Assembly: GCA_003220225.1 (NCBI GenBank)
Contig: QHRU01000036.1
Span: 124,001-188,000 of the forward strand
Direction of reading: 5' to 3'
From: Candidatus Rokuibacteriota bacterium
Lineage (GTDB): Bacteria > Methylomirabilota > Methylomirabilia > Rokubacteriales > CSP1-6
Length of the DNA: 64,000 bases
Under the pieces are notes generated by a model, which had not been told where the DNA came from, made no database searches, and worked only from the letters and a program-made list of their open reading frames with translations. The position numbers and the translations under genes were made by a program. Position 1 is the first letter of the stretch. The number at the start of each line of letters is the position of its first letter. Shown here piece by piece: positions 8,513-16,384 of the stretch.

Positions 8513-9847
8513 GTGAGCGACGCGCGCGCGTTCGACGTCGTCATCGCCGGCGGCGGCATGGCCGGCGCCGCGGTCGCGGCGGGCCTCGACGGCCTCGGGC
8601 TCTCCACGCTCGTGGTCGAGCCCGGCCTCGACGGCAGCAAGCGGCTCGCCGGCGAGCTGATCCATCCCCCGGGTACCACCGATCTGGCCGAGCTCGGGCT
8701 GCTCGGCGCGCTCGAGGCCGTCGGGGGCGCGCCGGTGCGCGGCTTCGCCGTGCTCGCCGACGGGCAGGCGCACCTGCTGCCGTACGCCCCGGTGGTCGGG
8801 ATGCGGCCGGCGGGCTTCGCGATGGAGCACGGCGCCATCGCCACCACCCTGCGCGGCACGATCGCACGGCGGCCGCACGTCGCCGTGTGGCACGGCGCGC
8901 GCGTCGTCGCGCTCGACGCGAGCGCCCCCGACCACGTCGGCGTCACCGTCGCGAACGACGCGGGCGCCGTCCAGCTCCGCGCGCGGCTGCTGGTGGGCGC
9001 CGACGGCGCGGCGTCCAGCGTGCGCCGGCTGGCCGGCATCGGCGCGCGGCGCCGGCGGATCTCGACGATGCTGGGGTTCGTCGTGCCGTGCGGCCGGCTG
9101 CCTCACCCGGGCTTCGGCTGCGTGCTCCTCGGCGGCCCCGCGCCGGCGCTCGCCTACCAGATCGCCACCGATGCGGTGCGCGTCATGTTCGACCTGCCCG
9201 ACGACACAGAAGGCAGCGACGTCTCCGCGCGCGGCCGCGCCTACCTCACGGCGCTGCCCGAGCCGCTGCGTACCGACGTGCGTGAGGCCATGGACGCGCA
9301 GCGCGGCCTCGTCTCCGCGAGCCACTCGGTCGAGCCCGACGCCGTCGCGCGTGGCCGCGTGGCCCTCGTCGGCGACGCCGCCGGCTGCTGCCATCCACTG
9401 ACCGCCACCGGTCTCAGCGTCTCGACCCGCGACGCCATCCGCCTGCGCGACGCCCTGCGCGCCGAGCCCGACGTGCCGTCGGCGGTGCGGCGCTACGCGG
9501 CGCACCGGGCGGGGCCACAGCGCACCCGCGTGGCGCTCGCGCAGGCGCTCTACGCGGTGTTCGTCGCGCGAACGCCGGAGACGCGCGTGCTGCGAACGGC
9601 GCTGCTGCGCTACTGGAAGCGCAGCCCGCGTGGCCGCGCCGTGTCGATGGCGCTGCTGTCCACGCAGGAAGGGCGCATGTCGATCATGGTGCGCGAGTAC
9701 GCGCACGTCGTGCGCCACGCGCTGCCCACGCTGCTGCGGCGTGGCGCCGAGCGCCGGCCGCTGGCCGCGCGCACGCGCGTGGCCCTCGGGCTGTCGGTCT
9801 CGACCCTGCGCCACGCCGGCGGCGCGCTGCGCGGCCTGCTGTCGTGA
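8513..9847 (+). CDS. squalene-monooxygenase-like FAD-dependent epoxidase
   Basis: A 444-residue flavoprotein predicted to convert squalene to 2,3-oxidosqualene. It has the FAD Rossmann motif GGGMAG (13-18), RLAGELIHPPG (44-54, the squalene epoxidase R..GE..QPGG-type segment), GADGAASSVRR near 162, and 'GDAAGCCHPLTATGLSVS' near 285-302, matching GDA..M.HPLTG.GM in squalene epoxidases. A C-terminal stretch with moderate hydrophobicity could attach it to the membrane. It could also be another group A flavin monooxygenase, but sterol neighbours and an oxidosqualene cyclase in the same locus favour squalene. It starts 1 nt after the reductase gene. Confidence 0.8.
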   Translation: MSDARAFDVVIAGGGMAGAAVAAGLDGLGLSTLVVEPGLDGSKRLAGELIHPPGTTDLAELGLLGALEAVGGAPVRGFAVLADGQAHLLPYAPVVGMRPAGFAMEHGAIATTLRGTIARRPHVAVWHGARVVALDASAPDHVGVTVANDAGAVQLRARLLVGADGAASSVRRLAGIGARRRRISTMLGFVVPCGRLPHPGFGCVLLGGPAPALAYQIATDAVRVMFDLPDDTEGSDVSARGRAYLTALPEPLRTDVREAMDAQRGLVSASHSVEPDAVARGRVALVGDAAGCCHPLTATGLSVSTRDAIRLRDALRAEPDVPSAVRRYAAHRAGPQRTRVALAQALYAVFVARTPETRVLRTALLRYWKRSPRGRAVSMALLSTQEGRMSIMVREYAHVVRHALPTLLRRGAERRPLAARTRVALGLSVSTLRHAGGALRGLLS

Positions 9848-10947
9848 GGCGCGCGGCCGTCGCGATCGTCGGGGCGGGGCCCGCCGGGACGGCGGCCGCG
9901 CTGCGCCTGGGCCAGCTCGGCGTTCGCGACGTCGTGCTCGTGGACCGCGCCGACTTCCCGCGCGACAAGACGTGCGGCAGCGGCGTGTCTCCCCGCGGCA
10001 TCCGCACGCTGCGCGAGCTCGGCGCGTGGGACGCGATCGAGCCTCACGCCTACCGCGTCACCGGGCTGCGGCTGGTGACCCCGGGTGACCGCGAGGTCGT
10101 CGTGTCGGGCGGCGAGGCGGCCGCCGCCGTCGTCTGCCTGCGACGCACGCTCGACCACGCGCTGCTCGAGCGCGCCCGCGCGCTGGGCGTCGACTTCCGG
10201 CCCGGCGTCACCGTGCAGGCGCTCCGCACCGAGGGCGAGCGCGTCGCCGGTGTCGTCGGCCGCGACGGCCGCGAGATCGCCGCTCGCTTCACGCTCGTCG
10301 CCGACGGCGCCCATTCGCGCCTCGCGGTCGACACGCGGCCGCCGCGCACGCTGCAGGCGATCATGGGCTGGTGGGAGGGCGCGCCGTTCCGCGGCCACCA
10401 CGTCGAGATGGTCTTCGACCGTCTCGTGACGCCGGGCTACGGCTGGCTCTTTCCCGAGAGCGCCACGCGCGTCAACATCGGCATCTGCTACGAGGATCCC
10501 GCGCACGCCAGGAACGGGCGCCACGTCTTCGAGGCGTTTCTCGACAAGCACTACGCGCGGCGGCTGCGCGGAGCGACGCAGGTGGGCGGCTTCAAGGGGC
10601 ATCCCATCGCGTACACGTTCCGCATCGGACGACTCTCCGCGCCCGGCCGGCTCGTCGTCGGCGAGGCGGGACGCATGGTGCACCCGGCGACGGCCGAGGG
10701 CATCTCCCAGGGCATGCGCTCGGGCATCTTCGCGGCGGAGGCGGTGGCGGCGGCCCTCGGCGGCCTCGACGAGCGCGCGGCGCGCGCCGGCTACGAGGCG
10801 CGCTGTCGTCGGGCGTTCGGCGCGTCGTTCGCGGCGGCGCGGCTGTGGCGCGCCGCCGTGAGCTCGTCGGCGCTCGATCGCGTCGTCGCCGCCGTCCAGC
10901 GCCCGGCCGTGAAGACCGCGCTCGCGCGCCTCATGGCGGCGATGTGA
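9844..10947 (+). CDS. geranylgeranyl-reductase family flavoprotein, candidate sterol side-chain or isoprenoid reductase
   Basis: A 367-residue FAD protein of the geranylgeranyl reductase family, which saturates isoprenoid double bonds. It shows GAGPAG (10-15), 'FPRDKTCGSGVSPRG' near 38-52 and GEAGRMVHPATAEGI near 272-286. The GTG overlaps the squalene epoxidase stop (9844-9847). No C24 reductase (DHCR24/ERG4) is seen elsewhere in the locus, so a role in reducing the sterol side-chain double bond is an attractive inference. A quinone or lipid-tail substrate is equally possible. Its 3' end overlaps the convergent cyclase gene by 17 nt. Confidence 0.78.
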   Translation: MRRAAVAIVGAGPAGTAAALRLGQLGVRDVVLVDRADFPRDKTCGSGVSPRGIRTLRELGAWDAIEPHAYRVTGLRLVTPGDREVVVSGGEAAAAVVCLRRTLDHALLERARALGVDFRPGVTVQALRTEGERVAGVVGRDGREIAARFTLVADGAHSRLAVDTRPPRTLQAIMGWWEGAPFRGHHVEMVFDRLVTPGYGWLFPESATRVNIGICYEDPAHARNGRHVFEAFLDKHYARRLRGATQVGGFKGHPIAYTFRIGRLSAPGRLVVGEAGRMVHPATAEGISQGMRSGIFAAEAVAAALGGLDERAARAGYEARCRRAFGASFAAARLWRAAVSSSALDRVVAAVQRPAVKTALARLMAAM

Positions 10948-12847
10948 CGCCGCCGCTCGCCGCGACGTAGCGCGCCAGCGCCCACGCCGGGAAGTACGCC
11001 GGATAGAGCCGGTAGTGGAGCATGGCCGAGCCGAAGAAGACCCCGTTGACCGCGCCGGCCGGCCAGCCGCCGTCGGCACGCTGGCGCGCGATCAGCCAGT
11101 CGACGCCGCGGCGGACAGCCTGCGCGTGCGGCCGGACGACTCCGAGCAGGGCGAGCAGCGCCCACGCCGTCATCACCGGCTGGCTCTCGGGGTGCTCGAC
11201 GTAGCGCTCGTCGCGCGCGCCCGAGTGATGCTCGCCCCAGCCTCCGTCCGCGCGCTGGCGCACCATCAGCCACGCCGCCGCGCGGACGAGCGCGGGATCG
11301 CCGGCGCCGACGCCGGCCGCGCGCAGACCTTCGACGAAGTGGAAGATCCCGTAGGTGAAGTTCACGCCCCAGAACCCCGGCACCGAGCCGTCGGGACGCT
11401 GCGTCGACCTCAGGAAGCGCACGCCCCGGTCGATCGCGCGGTCCAGGCGCACCGACGCGAGCTCGGGCCGCGCGGCGCGCAGCCGCGACAGCGCGCCGAG
11501 GGCGGAGGCGGTGCACTCCACGTACGAGCGCTCGGTCATGCACCGCCCGAACATCTCCGAGGGATTCAGCCGCTCGAGCCAGGCGCCGCCGCGGCGGCGC
11601 TCGTAGGTGGCGAAGCCGCCGTCGGCGTTCTGGCGCGCGAGGATGAAGTCGCGGGCGAGGCCCAGCGGCGCGGGATCGGCCCGGGCGACCTCGAGCAGCG
11701 CGCTCACCGCCTCGGCCGTGCAATCGCTCACCGGCCAGCGATGCGCGCCGTCGGAGAAACACCAGCCGCCGCGGATCGGATCGCGCCCTTGCTCACGGCC
11801 GCCCGGCAGCTCGACGGTCAGCTGGGCGCCGCGCAAGAACGCGGCCCCGCGCGCCACGCCCGCGTGCGCGGGCGCTGACGCCGACGGCGCCGCGGCCAGC
11901 GCGCGCAGCGCGAACGCCGTGTCCCAGGCCGTCGAGCGCGCGCCCGCGTAGCGGATGCCCTGCTCGGCGTCCTCCCAGCGCCAGTCCTCGAGCCCGGCGA
12001 GGCTCGCGTCGAGATCGGGATGCGCGCGCGACCAGAGGACGAGGCAGTTCAGGAGCCCGTTCACCGGCGACAGGGCGTGGTGCCGGGTGACCCGCTGCTC
12101 GTAGACGACCCGCTCGAAGCAACGATCGAGCGCCCGCCGTCGGAGCGGCGCGGGGACGGCGCGCTCGAAGACGCGCAGCGCGCGCCACGCGGCGCGCAGC
12201 GCCGGCGTCGGGTGGACGTAGAGATCCGAGGGCGCGACGTCGTCGCGATGGGCGGCGAAGTCCAGCGTCGCCCACGGCGTGCCGTAGAGCTCGTCGCGCA
12301 GCTCGTCGGCGAGCGGCCCGAGAGGCGCGCGCACGCGCCCGCCGTAGAGGCAGGCCATCGCCAGATAGATGTAGCGCGTGTGACAGTAGTAGCGCCAGGG
12401 ATGAAAGGGCAGCGCGCGCGGCAGCAGAACGAGCTCGGGCGGACACGGATTGACGCCGCGCCAGTCGTAGAGATCCAGCAGCGCGAGCCAGAACTTGCCC
12501 CACGTCGGGATCGCGAGCACGCCGGGCGGAGTCCCGAGCCAGCCCCGTGCCTCCTTCGCGATCGACTCGTCGCGCCCCACGCCCAGCAGGCGCAGGGCGA
12601 CGTACACCAGCGCCGTCACGAACACGTAGCCGCCGGATTCCGGGTGCAGCCCCCAGGCGCCGTCCGCCGACCGCGAGGCGTGGAAGTAGCGCACGAGGCC
12701 GGCGCGCGTCGCCGCGTCCACCGGCCGGCCGACGGCGTGGCGCACGATCGCGTACTGGGCGGTGATCATGGGACACCAGACCATCTCGCCTTCCCAGCCG
12801 CCGCGCCGCGACTGCAGGCTCAGCAGATGCTCGAGGGCGCGCTCACA
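10931..12847 (-). CDS. osc: 2,3-oxidosqualene cyclase (sterol-forming triterpene cyclase)
   Basis: An (alpha/alpha) barrel cyclase with several QW motifs (QNADGGFATYE, QRADGGWGEHH, QRADGGWPAG) and the catalytic VSDCTAE motif at 11711-11731. DCTAE is diagnostic of oxidosqualene cyclases, whereas squalene-hopene cyclases carry DxDDTA. The product is probably lanosterol or cycloartenol. Homology-like sequence begins near 'CERALEHLLSLQ', but that frame has no ATG, GTG or TTG between a GTG at 12985 and an ATG at 12784. The GTG lies 143 nt inside the Rieske gene, and the ATG would cut off the N-terminus. The start given is therefore approximate (about 638 residues). It overlaps the end of the upstream Rieske gene, as in a coupled operon. 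Confidence 0.9.
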   Translation of the reverse strand, partial: CERALEHLLSLQSRRGGWEGEMVWCPMITAQYAIVRHAVGRPVDAATRAGLVRYFHASRSADGAWGLHPESGGYVFVTALVYVALRLLGVGRDESIAKEARGWLGTPPGVLAIPTWGKFWLALLDLYDWRGVNPCPPELVLLPRALPFHPWRYYCHTRYIYLAMACLYGGRVRAPLGPLADELRDELYGTPWATLDFAAHRDDVAPSDLYVHPTPALRAAWRALRVFERAVPAPLRRRALDRCFERVVYEQRVTRHHALSPVNGLLNCLVLWSRAHPDLDASLAGLEDWRWEDAEQGIRYAGARSTAWDTAFALRALAAAPSASAPAHAGVARGAAFLRGAQLTVELPGGREQGRDPIRGGWCFSDGAHRWPVSDCTAEAVSALLEVARADPAPLGLARDFILARQNADGGFATYERRRGGAWLERLNPSEMFGRCMTERSYVECTASALGALSRLRAARPELASVRLDRAIDRGVRFLRSTQRPDGSVPGFWGVNFTYGIFHFVEGLRAAGVGAGDPALVRAAAWLMVRQRADGGWGEHHSGARDERYVEHPESQPVMTAWALLALLGVVRPHAQAVRRGVDWLIARQRADGGWPAGAVNGVFFGSAMLHYRLYPAYFPAWALARYVAASGGVTSPP

Positions 12848-13913
12848 CGCCGCCGGCGCGCTCGAGATGCTCCTCCCACTTGCGGACGGTGAGCTGCTGG
12901 AAGAGGGCGACGGCGGGATTGAGGTCGGGCACGGGCAGCGCGTGATGCGTCTCGTACGCCTGCTGCTCGGCCTCCACCGCCGCACCGTCCTGCCGGAGCA
13001 GGGGCGCGACGAGCAGCCGGTTGGCGACGCGGAGCAGCGGCGTCATGAGCGCGCGCGGGATGCGCACGCGCGTGAGCGGCACACGCAGCGACTCGAAGTA
13101 GAACAGAAAGAAGGTCCGCGTGGTGCGCTCGTCGATCGGCAGGAAGAAGCACCAGTGCTTGATCTTGCCGCCGGTGTCCGACCACTGGTAGGGATACTCG
13201 TAGCAGAGGTCCATGGCGTCGGTGTTGACGCGGCGGCGATCGACGAACAGGCCCGAGATCTTCCCGCGCCCGACCTTCGTCTGATAGCCGACGTACACGC
13301 GGTCCCCGATCGCCTCGCAGCGGGTGAGCCGCGCGTCGGAGAACGGCCGGTACTTGCGGTGCAGCCAGGCGTGGCTGAAGTCGCTCACGTTGTCCACGAT
13401 GAGCGAGTGGTGCGCGCGCCACGTGAAGTCGAGCGGCACGCAGGCCCACCGGTCGCGCCCCTCGAGCTCCGGGATGTCCGGGATCCGGCGCTCGGTGGCG
13501 CGCGCCGGATCGCCGGGAAAGATCCACACCAGGCCGTAGCGGACCCGGGCCGGATAGGCGCGCAGGCCGACGGCCGGCATCGGGTGGCCGAAGCGGTCGT
13601 GCGGGACGTCGGCGAGCCGTCCCGACTCGTCGTACGACCAGCCGTGATACATGCAGGTGAGCCGGCAGCCCTCGACGCTGCCCAGCGTGAGCGGCAGGTG
13701 GCGGTGCGCGCAGCGGTTCTCGAGCGCGCGCACGCCACCGTCGTCGCCGCGGAACAGCGCGATGGACTGGTTCCAGAACTTCACCTCGACGGCGCGGCCG
13801 CGCGGCAGGGCGCGCGCGTGCTCGACCGCGTACCAGTAGTCGGGATGGAGGCCCGCCACGCGCGCCTTCTGCCGCCGGTTCCGCGCGTCGGCGAAGGTCG
13901 GCGGCGCGCTCAC
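12843..13913 (-). CDS. Rieske [2Fe-2S] oxygenase, SdmA-like sterol C4-demethylase candidate
   Basis: A 356-residue oxygenase. The Rieske cluster ligands are C68-x-H70 and C87-x2-H90 (CAHRH ... CMYHGWSY). The mononuclear iron site is read in 'DNVSDFSHAWLHRKY', with N175, D178, H181 and H185. In Methylococcus capsulatus the Rieske protein SdmA oxidises the C4 methyl of sterols with its partner SdmB. This gene sits between cyp51 and the cyclase and two genes from an SdmB-like dehydrogenase, so the same role is inferred. The GTG at 13913 overlaps the cyp51 stop (GTGA). Other Rieske oxygenases acting on steroid rings cannot be excluded. Confidence 0.87.
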   Translation of the reverse strand: MSAPPTFADARNRRQKARVAGLHPDYWYAVEHARALPRGRAVEVKFWNQSIALFRGDDGGVRALENRCAHRHLPLTLGSVEGCRLTCMYHGWSYDESGRLADVPHDRFGHPMPAVGLRAYPARVRYGLVWIFPGDPARATERRIPDIPELEGRDRWACVPLDFTWRAHHSLIVDNVSDFSHAWLHRKYRPFSDARLTRCEAIGDRVYVGYQTKVGRGKISGLFVDRRRVNTDAMDLCYEYPYQWSDTGGKIKHWCFFLPIDERTTRTFFLFYFESLRVPLTRVRIPRALMTPLLRVANRLLVAPLLRQDGAAVEAEQQAYETHHALPVPDLNPAVALFQQLTVRKWEEHLERAGGV

Positions 13914-15304
13914 GGCGGGGTCCCCACGAGCGCCGGCGCGGCGAACGTGACGCCGGCGCGCCGCCGTCGATAGCGGACGAGACACGGACGCCGCGGGCCG
14001 ACGACGAACGTGGCGTAATCCGGGCGGTGGCCGGTGCGCGCGAGCGACAGCTCGAAACGGCGCAGGATCACCGACCAGATCACCTTGATCTGCTGCTGGG
14101 CGAAGGTCGCGCCGATACAGCGATGGTGGCCGCCGCCGAAGCCGATCAGGCCGTGCTTCGTGCGCCGGTCTTCCTGGCGCGGAGGTCCGAAGCGGTCGGG
14201 GTCGTAGCGGTCGGGATTCGCGAACACCTGCGGCAGCCGGTGCGCGGCCGCCGGCGAGACCATGGCCAGCCCGCCGGCCGGCAGCACCCAGCCGTCGTAC
14301 TCGAAGTCGCGCACGATGCGCCGCATGAGCATCACGAGCGGCGGATGCATGCGCTCGGCCTCCTTGACGCAGCGCTCGAGCGCCGCGAGGCGCCGCAGCG
14401 CCTCCAGGGTGATCTCGCCGTCGCCGACCTCGCTCGCCAGCTCGTCGAGCACCGCGGGCAGCCAGCGCTCGTGCTCGAGGAGCAGGATGCCGGTCCACGC
14501 GCCCATCACCGTGCTCGTGTGCTGGCCGGCGAAGATCGTCGAGATCAGCAGCCCGACGATCTCGTCGTCGCTCAGCGCGCGCCCGTCGGCGTAGCGGGCG
14601 GCCATGAGTACGTGGAGGAAATCCTCTCCGTCGCGGCCACCGGCGCGCCGCTCCGCGATGATGCGCGTGATCAGCTCCGCCATGCGCGCCCGCGCGCGGT
14701 CCCGGCGGCGGAAGGCGGGCAGCGGCAGGTAGGGGTTCACCATGGCCACCAGGTTGATGCCGCGCTCGAGGTCGTGGAACAGATGGGCGAGGTCGCGCGA
14801 GAGACGCGCGCGGAACTCGGCGCCCACCAGGCATCGGCTCGCGATGAACACGGTCAGCTCGTTGAGGGCCGCGAGGAGGTCCACCTCTCCCTCGTCGCCC
14901 CACGCGGCGACGTAGGCCTCCGCCTCCTCCTGCATGACGCGCGCGTAGGCGCGCAGCCGATCGTCGCGCAGCGCGGGAAAGAGCAATCCCATCTGCTCGT
15001 CCATCACCTCCGGGCTCGCGTCGTACACGACGCCTTTGCCGAAGATCGGCACCGTGAACCGGTAGACCTCGCGCGCGCTCAGCCGGTCCTCGGTCGCGCC
15101 GAAGACCGCGGCCTGCGCGCGCGGGCCGATGAACGCGGTGACGCGCGTGCCGGGCAGACGCAGCGAGAACACTTCGCCGAAGCGCGCGTGGCCGCCGAGC
15201 AGCAGACCGACGGGATCGCGGCGCAGGTCGAGGGCGTGACCGAGCAGCGGCAGACCGCCCGGCAGCATCGGCGGCGTCCGGTCCCGCCGGGTCGCGGTCG
15301 TCAT
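13910..15304 (-). CDS. cyp51: CYP51 sterol 14alpha-demethylase (cytochrome P450)
   Basis: A 464-residue P450. The CYP51-specific substrate-recognition segment 'YRFTVPIFGKGVVYDA' is at 81-96, the I-helix oxygen motif 'FAGQHTST' at 258-265, ExxR at E315-R318, and the heme loop 'FGGGHHRCIG' at 389-398 with C396 as ligand. CYP51 removes the C14 methyl in three oxidations and leaves a delta14 double bond, which the reductase at 7300-8511 would reduce. No N-terminal membrane anchor is obvious, as in other bacterial CYP51 proteins. The ATG overlaps the upstream stop by 4 nt (ATGA at 15301-15304). No ferredoxin gene is adjacent. Confidence 0.93.
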   Translation of the reverse strand: MTTATRRDRTPPMLPGGLPLLGHALDLRRDPVGLLLGGHARFGEVFSLRLPGTRVTAFIGPRAQAAVFGATEDRLSAREVYRFTVPIFGKGVVYDASPEVMDEQMGLLFPALRDDRLRAYARVMQEEAEAYVAAWGDEGEVDLLAALNELTVFIASRCLVGAEFRARLSRDLAHLFHDLERGINLVAMVNPYLPLPAFRRRDRARARMAELITRIIAERRAGGRDGEDFLHVLMAARYADGRALSDDEIVGLLISTIFAGQHTSTVMGAWTGILLLEHERWLPAVLDELASEVGDGEITLEALRRLAALERCVKEAERMHPPLVMLMRRIVRDFEYDGWVLPAGGLAMVSPAAAHRLPQVFANPDRYDPDRFGPPRQEDRRTKHGLIGFGGGHHRCIGATFAQQQIKVIWSVILRRFELSLARTGHRPDYATFVVGPRRPCLVRYRRRRAGVTFAAPALVGTPP

Positions 15305-16299
15305 CGGCGCGTCGGCGCCTGGCCGCGGCGGACGAAGTCCTCGTACGCCTCGCGGACGGCGTCCTCGACCGACGTCGGCCGGTAGCCGAGCTCGCTCCGC
15401 GCCTTCGTGACGTCGGCGCGGCGCTCGGAGCGCAGCAGGCGCACCGCGCCCGGCGTGAAGCGAGGCTCCGCGCGCGGGGCGACGCGGCGCGCGACCGCGT
15501 CGACGACCTCGGTCAGCGCCAGCATCAGCCCCGACGGCAGGCGCAGCCGAGGACGCGGGCGCCCCGTGACGCGCTCGAAGATCGCCATCAGCTCGTCCAC
15601 GGTGTGAAACGCCGTCGAGAAGATGTACTTCTGACCGGCGCGGCCCTTGTCCATCGCGAGCCGATGGCCCTCGACGATGTCGCGCGCGGCCACGAACTCG
15701 AAGCCGCCCGGGATGTAGGCGCGCAGACGGCCGCGCGCAAAGTCGAGCAGCACCCGGCCCATCCGCGACGGCTTGAAGTCGTTGGGGCCGACGATGGCGC
15801 ACGAGGTCGCGATGACGACGTCGAGGCCGTCGGCCGCCGCCTTGAGGCACTCGTGCTCGGCCGCGACCTTGCTGCGCGCGTAGGGCAGCAGCCGCTCGAA
15901 CGGATCGACCGGCATGCTCTCGTCGCACGGGCGGCCCGGGACCCAGCCGACGGCGCTGACGGATCCGGTCACGACGATCCGGTCGACGCCCACGTCGAGC
16001 GCGGCGCGCAGGAGGTGGCGGGTACCGAGCACGTTGCAGTCGTGGATCTCGCGCGGCTGCCCCGCGCCGCTCGACACCTTCGCCGCGCAGTGATACACGC
16101 GGCGACAGCCGCGCACCGCCTCGCGCGTCGCGCGCGCGTCGCGCAGATCGCCCCAGGCCCGCTCGACGTCGAGGCCGTCGAGCGCCCGGTTGTCGCTGTC
16201 GCCACGGACCAGCACGCGGACCGCCTGGCCCTCGTCGAGCAGGCGGCGGACGAGGTTCGCGCCGAGATGTCCGCTGCCGCCGGTAACGAGGACCGTCAT
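15301..16299 (-). CDS. NAD(P)-dependent 3beta-hydroxysteroid dehydrogenase/isomerase family protein, SdmB-like
   Basis: A 332-residue extended short-chain dehydrogenase with the Rossmann motif GGSGHLG (7-13), a serine in TGSVSAVG (111-118) and the catalytic YARSK (Y140, K144). It is a 3beta-HSD/epimerase-type protein. In sterol C4 demethylation such an enzyme oxidises the 3-hydroxyl with loss of the C4 carboxyl group (SdmB in Methylococcus, ERG26/NSDHL in eukaryotes). First gene of the minus-strand sterol operon, with 4-nt coupling to cyp51. The role is inferred from context; sequence alone would also allow a sugar epimerase. Confidence 0.85.
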   Translation of the reverse strand: MTVLVTGGSGHLGANLVRRLLDEGQAVRVLVRGDSDNRALDGLDVERAWGDLRDARATREAVRGCRRVYHCAAKVSSGAGQPREIHDCNVLGTRHLLRAALDVGVDRIVVTGSVSAVGWVPGRPCDESMPVDPFERLLPYARSKVAAEHECLKAAADGLDVVIATSCAIVGPNDFKPSRMGRVLLDFARGRLRAYIPGGFEFVAARDIVEGHRLAMDKGRAGQKYIFSTAFHTVDELMAIFERVTGRPRPRLRLPSGLMLALTEVVDAVARRVAPRAEPRFTPGAVRLLRSERRADVTKARSELGYRPTSVEDAVREAYEDFVRRGQAPTRR

Positions 16300-16309
16300 A
16301 GGCCCGTCA

Positions 16310-16338
16310 AGAATGCCTCGGTCGCGCCTCCGCTTCAA
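16310..16338 (-). promoter_or_regulatory. candidate promoter of the minus-strand sterol operon
   Basis: Read on the minus strand: TTGAAG (16338-16333), 17-nt spacer, CATTCT (16315-16310), then 10 nt to the ATG at 16299. No ribosome-binding site lies between them. It shares the 85-nt divergent intergenic space with the promoter of the TPR-like gene. Confidence 0.4.
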
Positions 16339-16347
16339 CAGGCACCA

Positions 16348-16376
16348 TTGACGCTCCACCGCCCGTCCCGTAGAGT
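16348..16376 (+). promoter_or_regulatory. candidate promoter of the TPR-like secreted protein gene
   Basis: TTGACG (16348-16353), 17-nt spacer, TAGAGT (16371-16376), then 8 nt to the ATG at 16385. The hexamers and spacing match a sigma70 promoter well. The short distance implies a leaderless or nearly leaderless mRNA. Confidence 0.55.
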
Positions 16377-16384
16377 GCGACGCC

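Noticed and set aside
10931-12847. Squalene-hopene cyclase
   Set aside because: The catalytic motif reads VSDCTAE rather than DxDDTA, and an epoxidase and CYP51 are encoded alongside.
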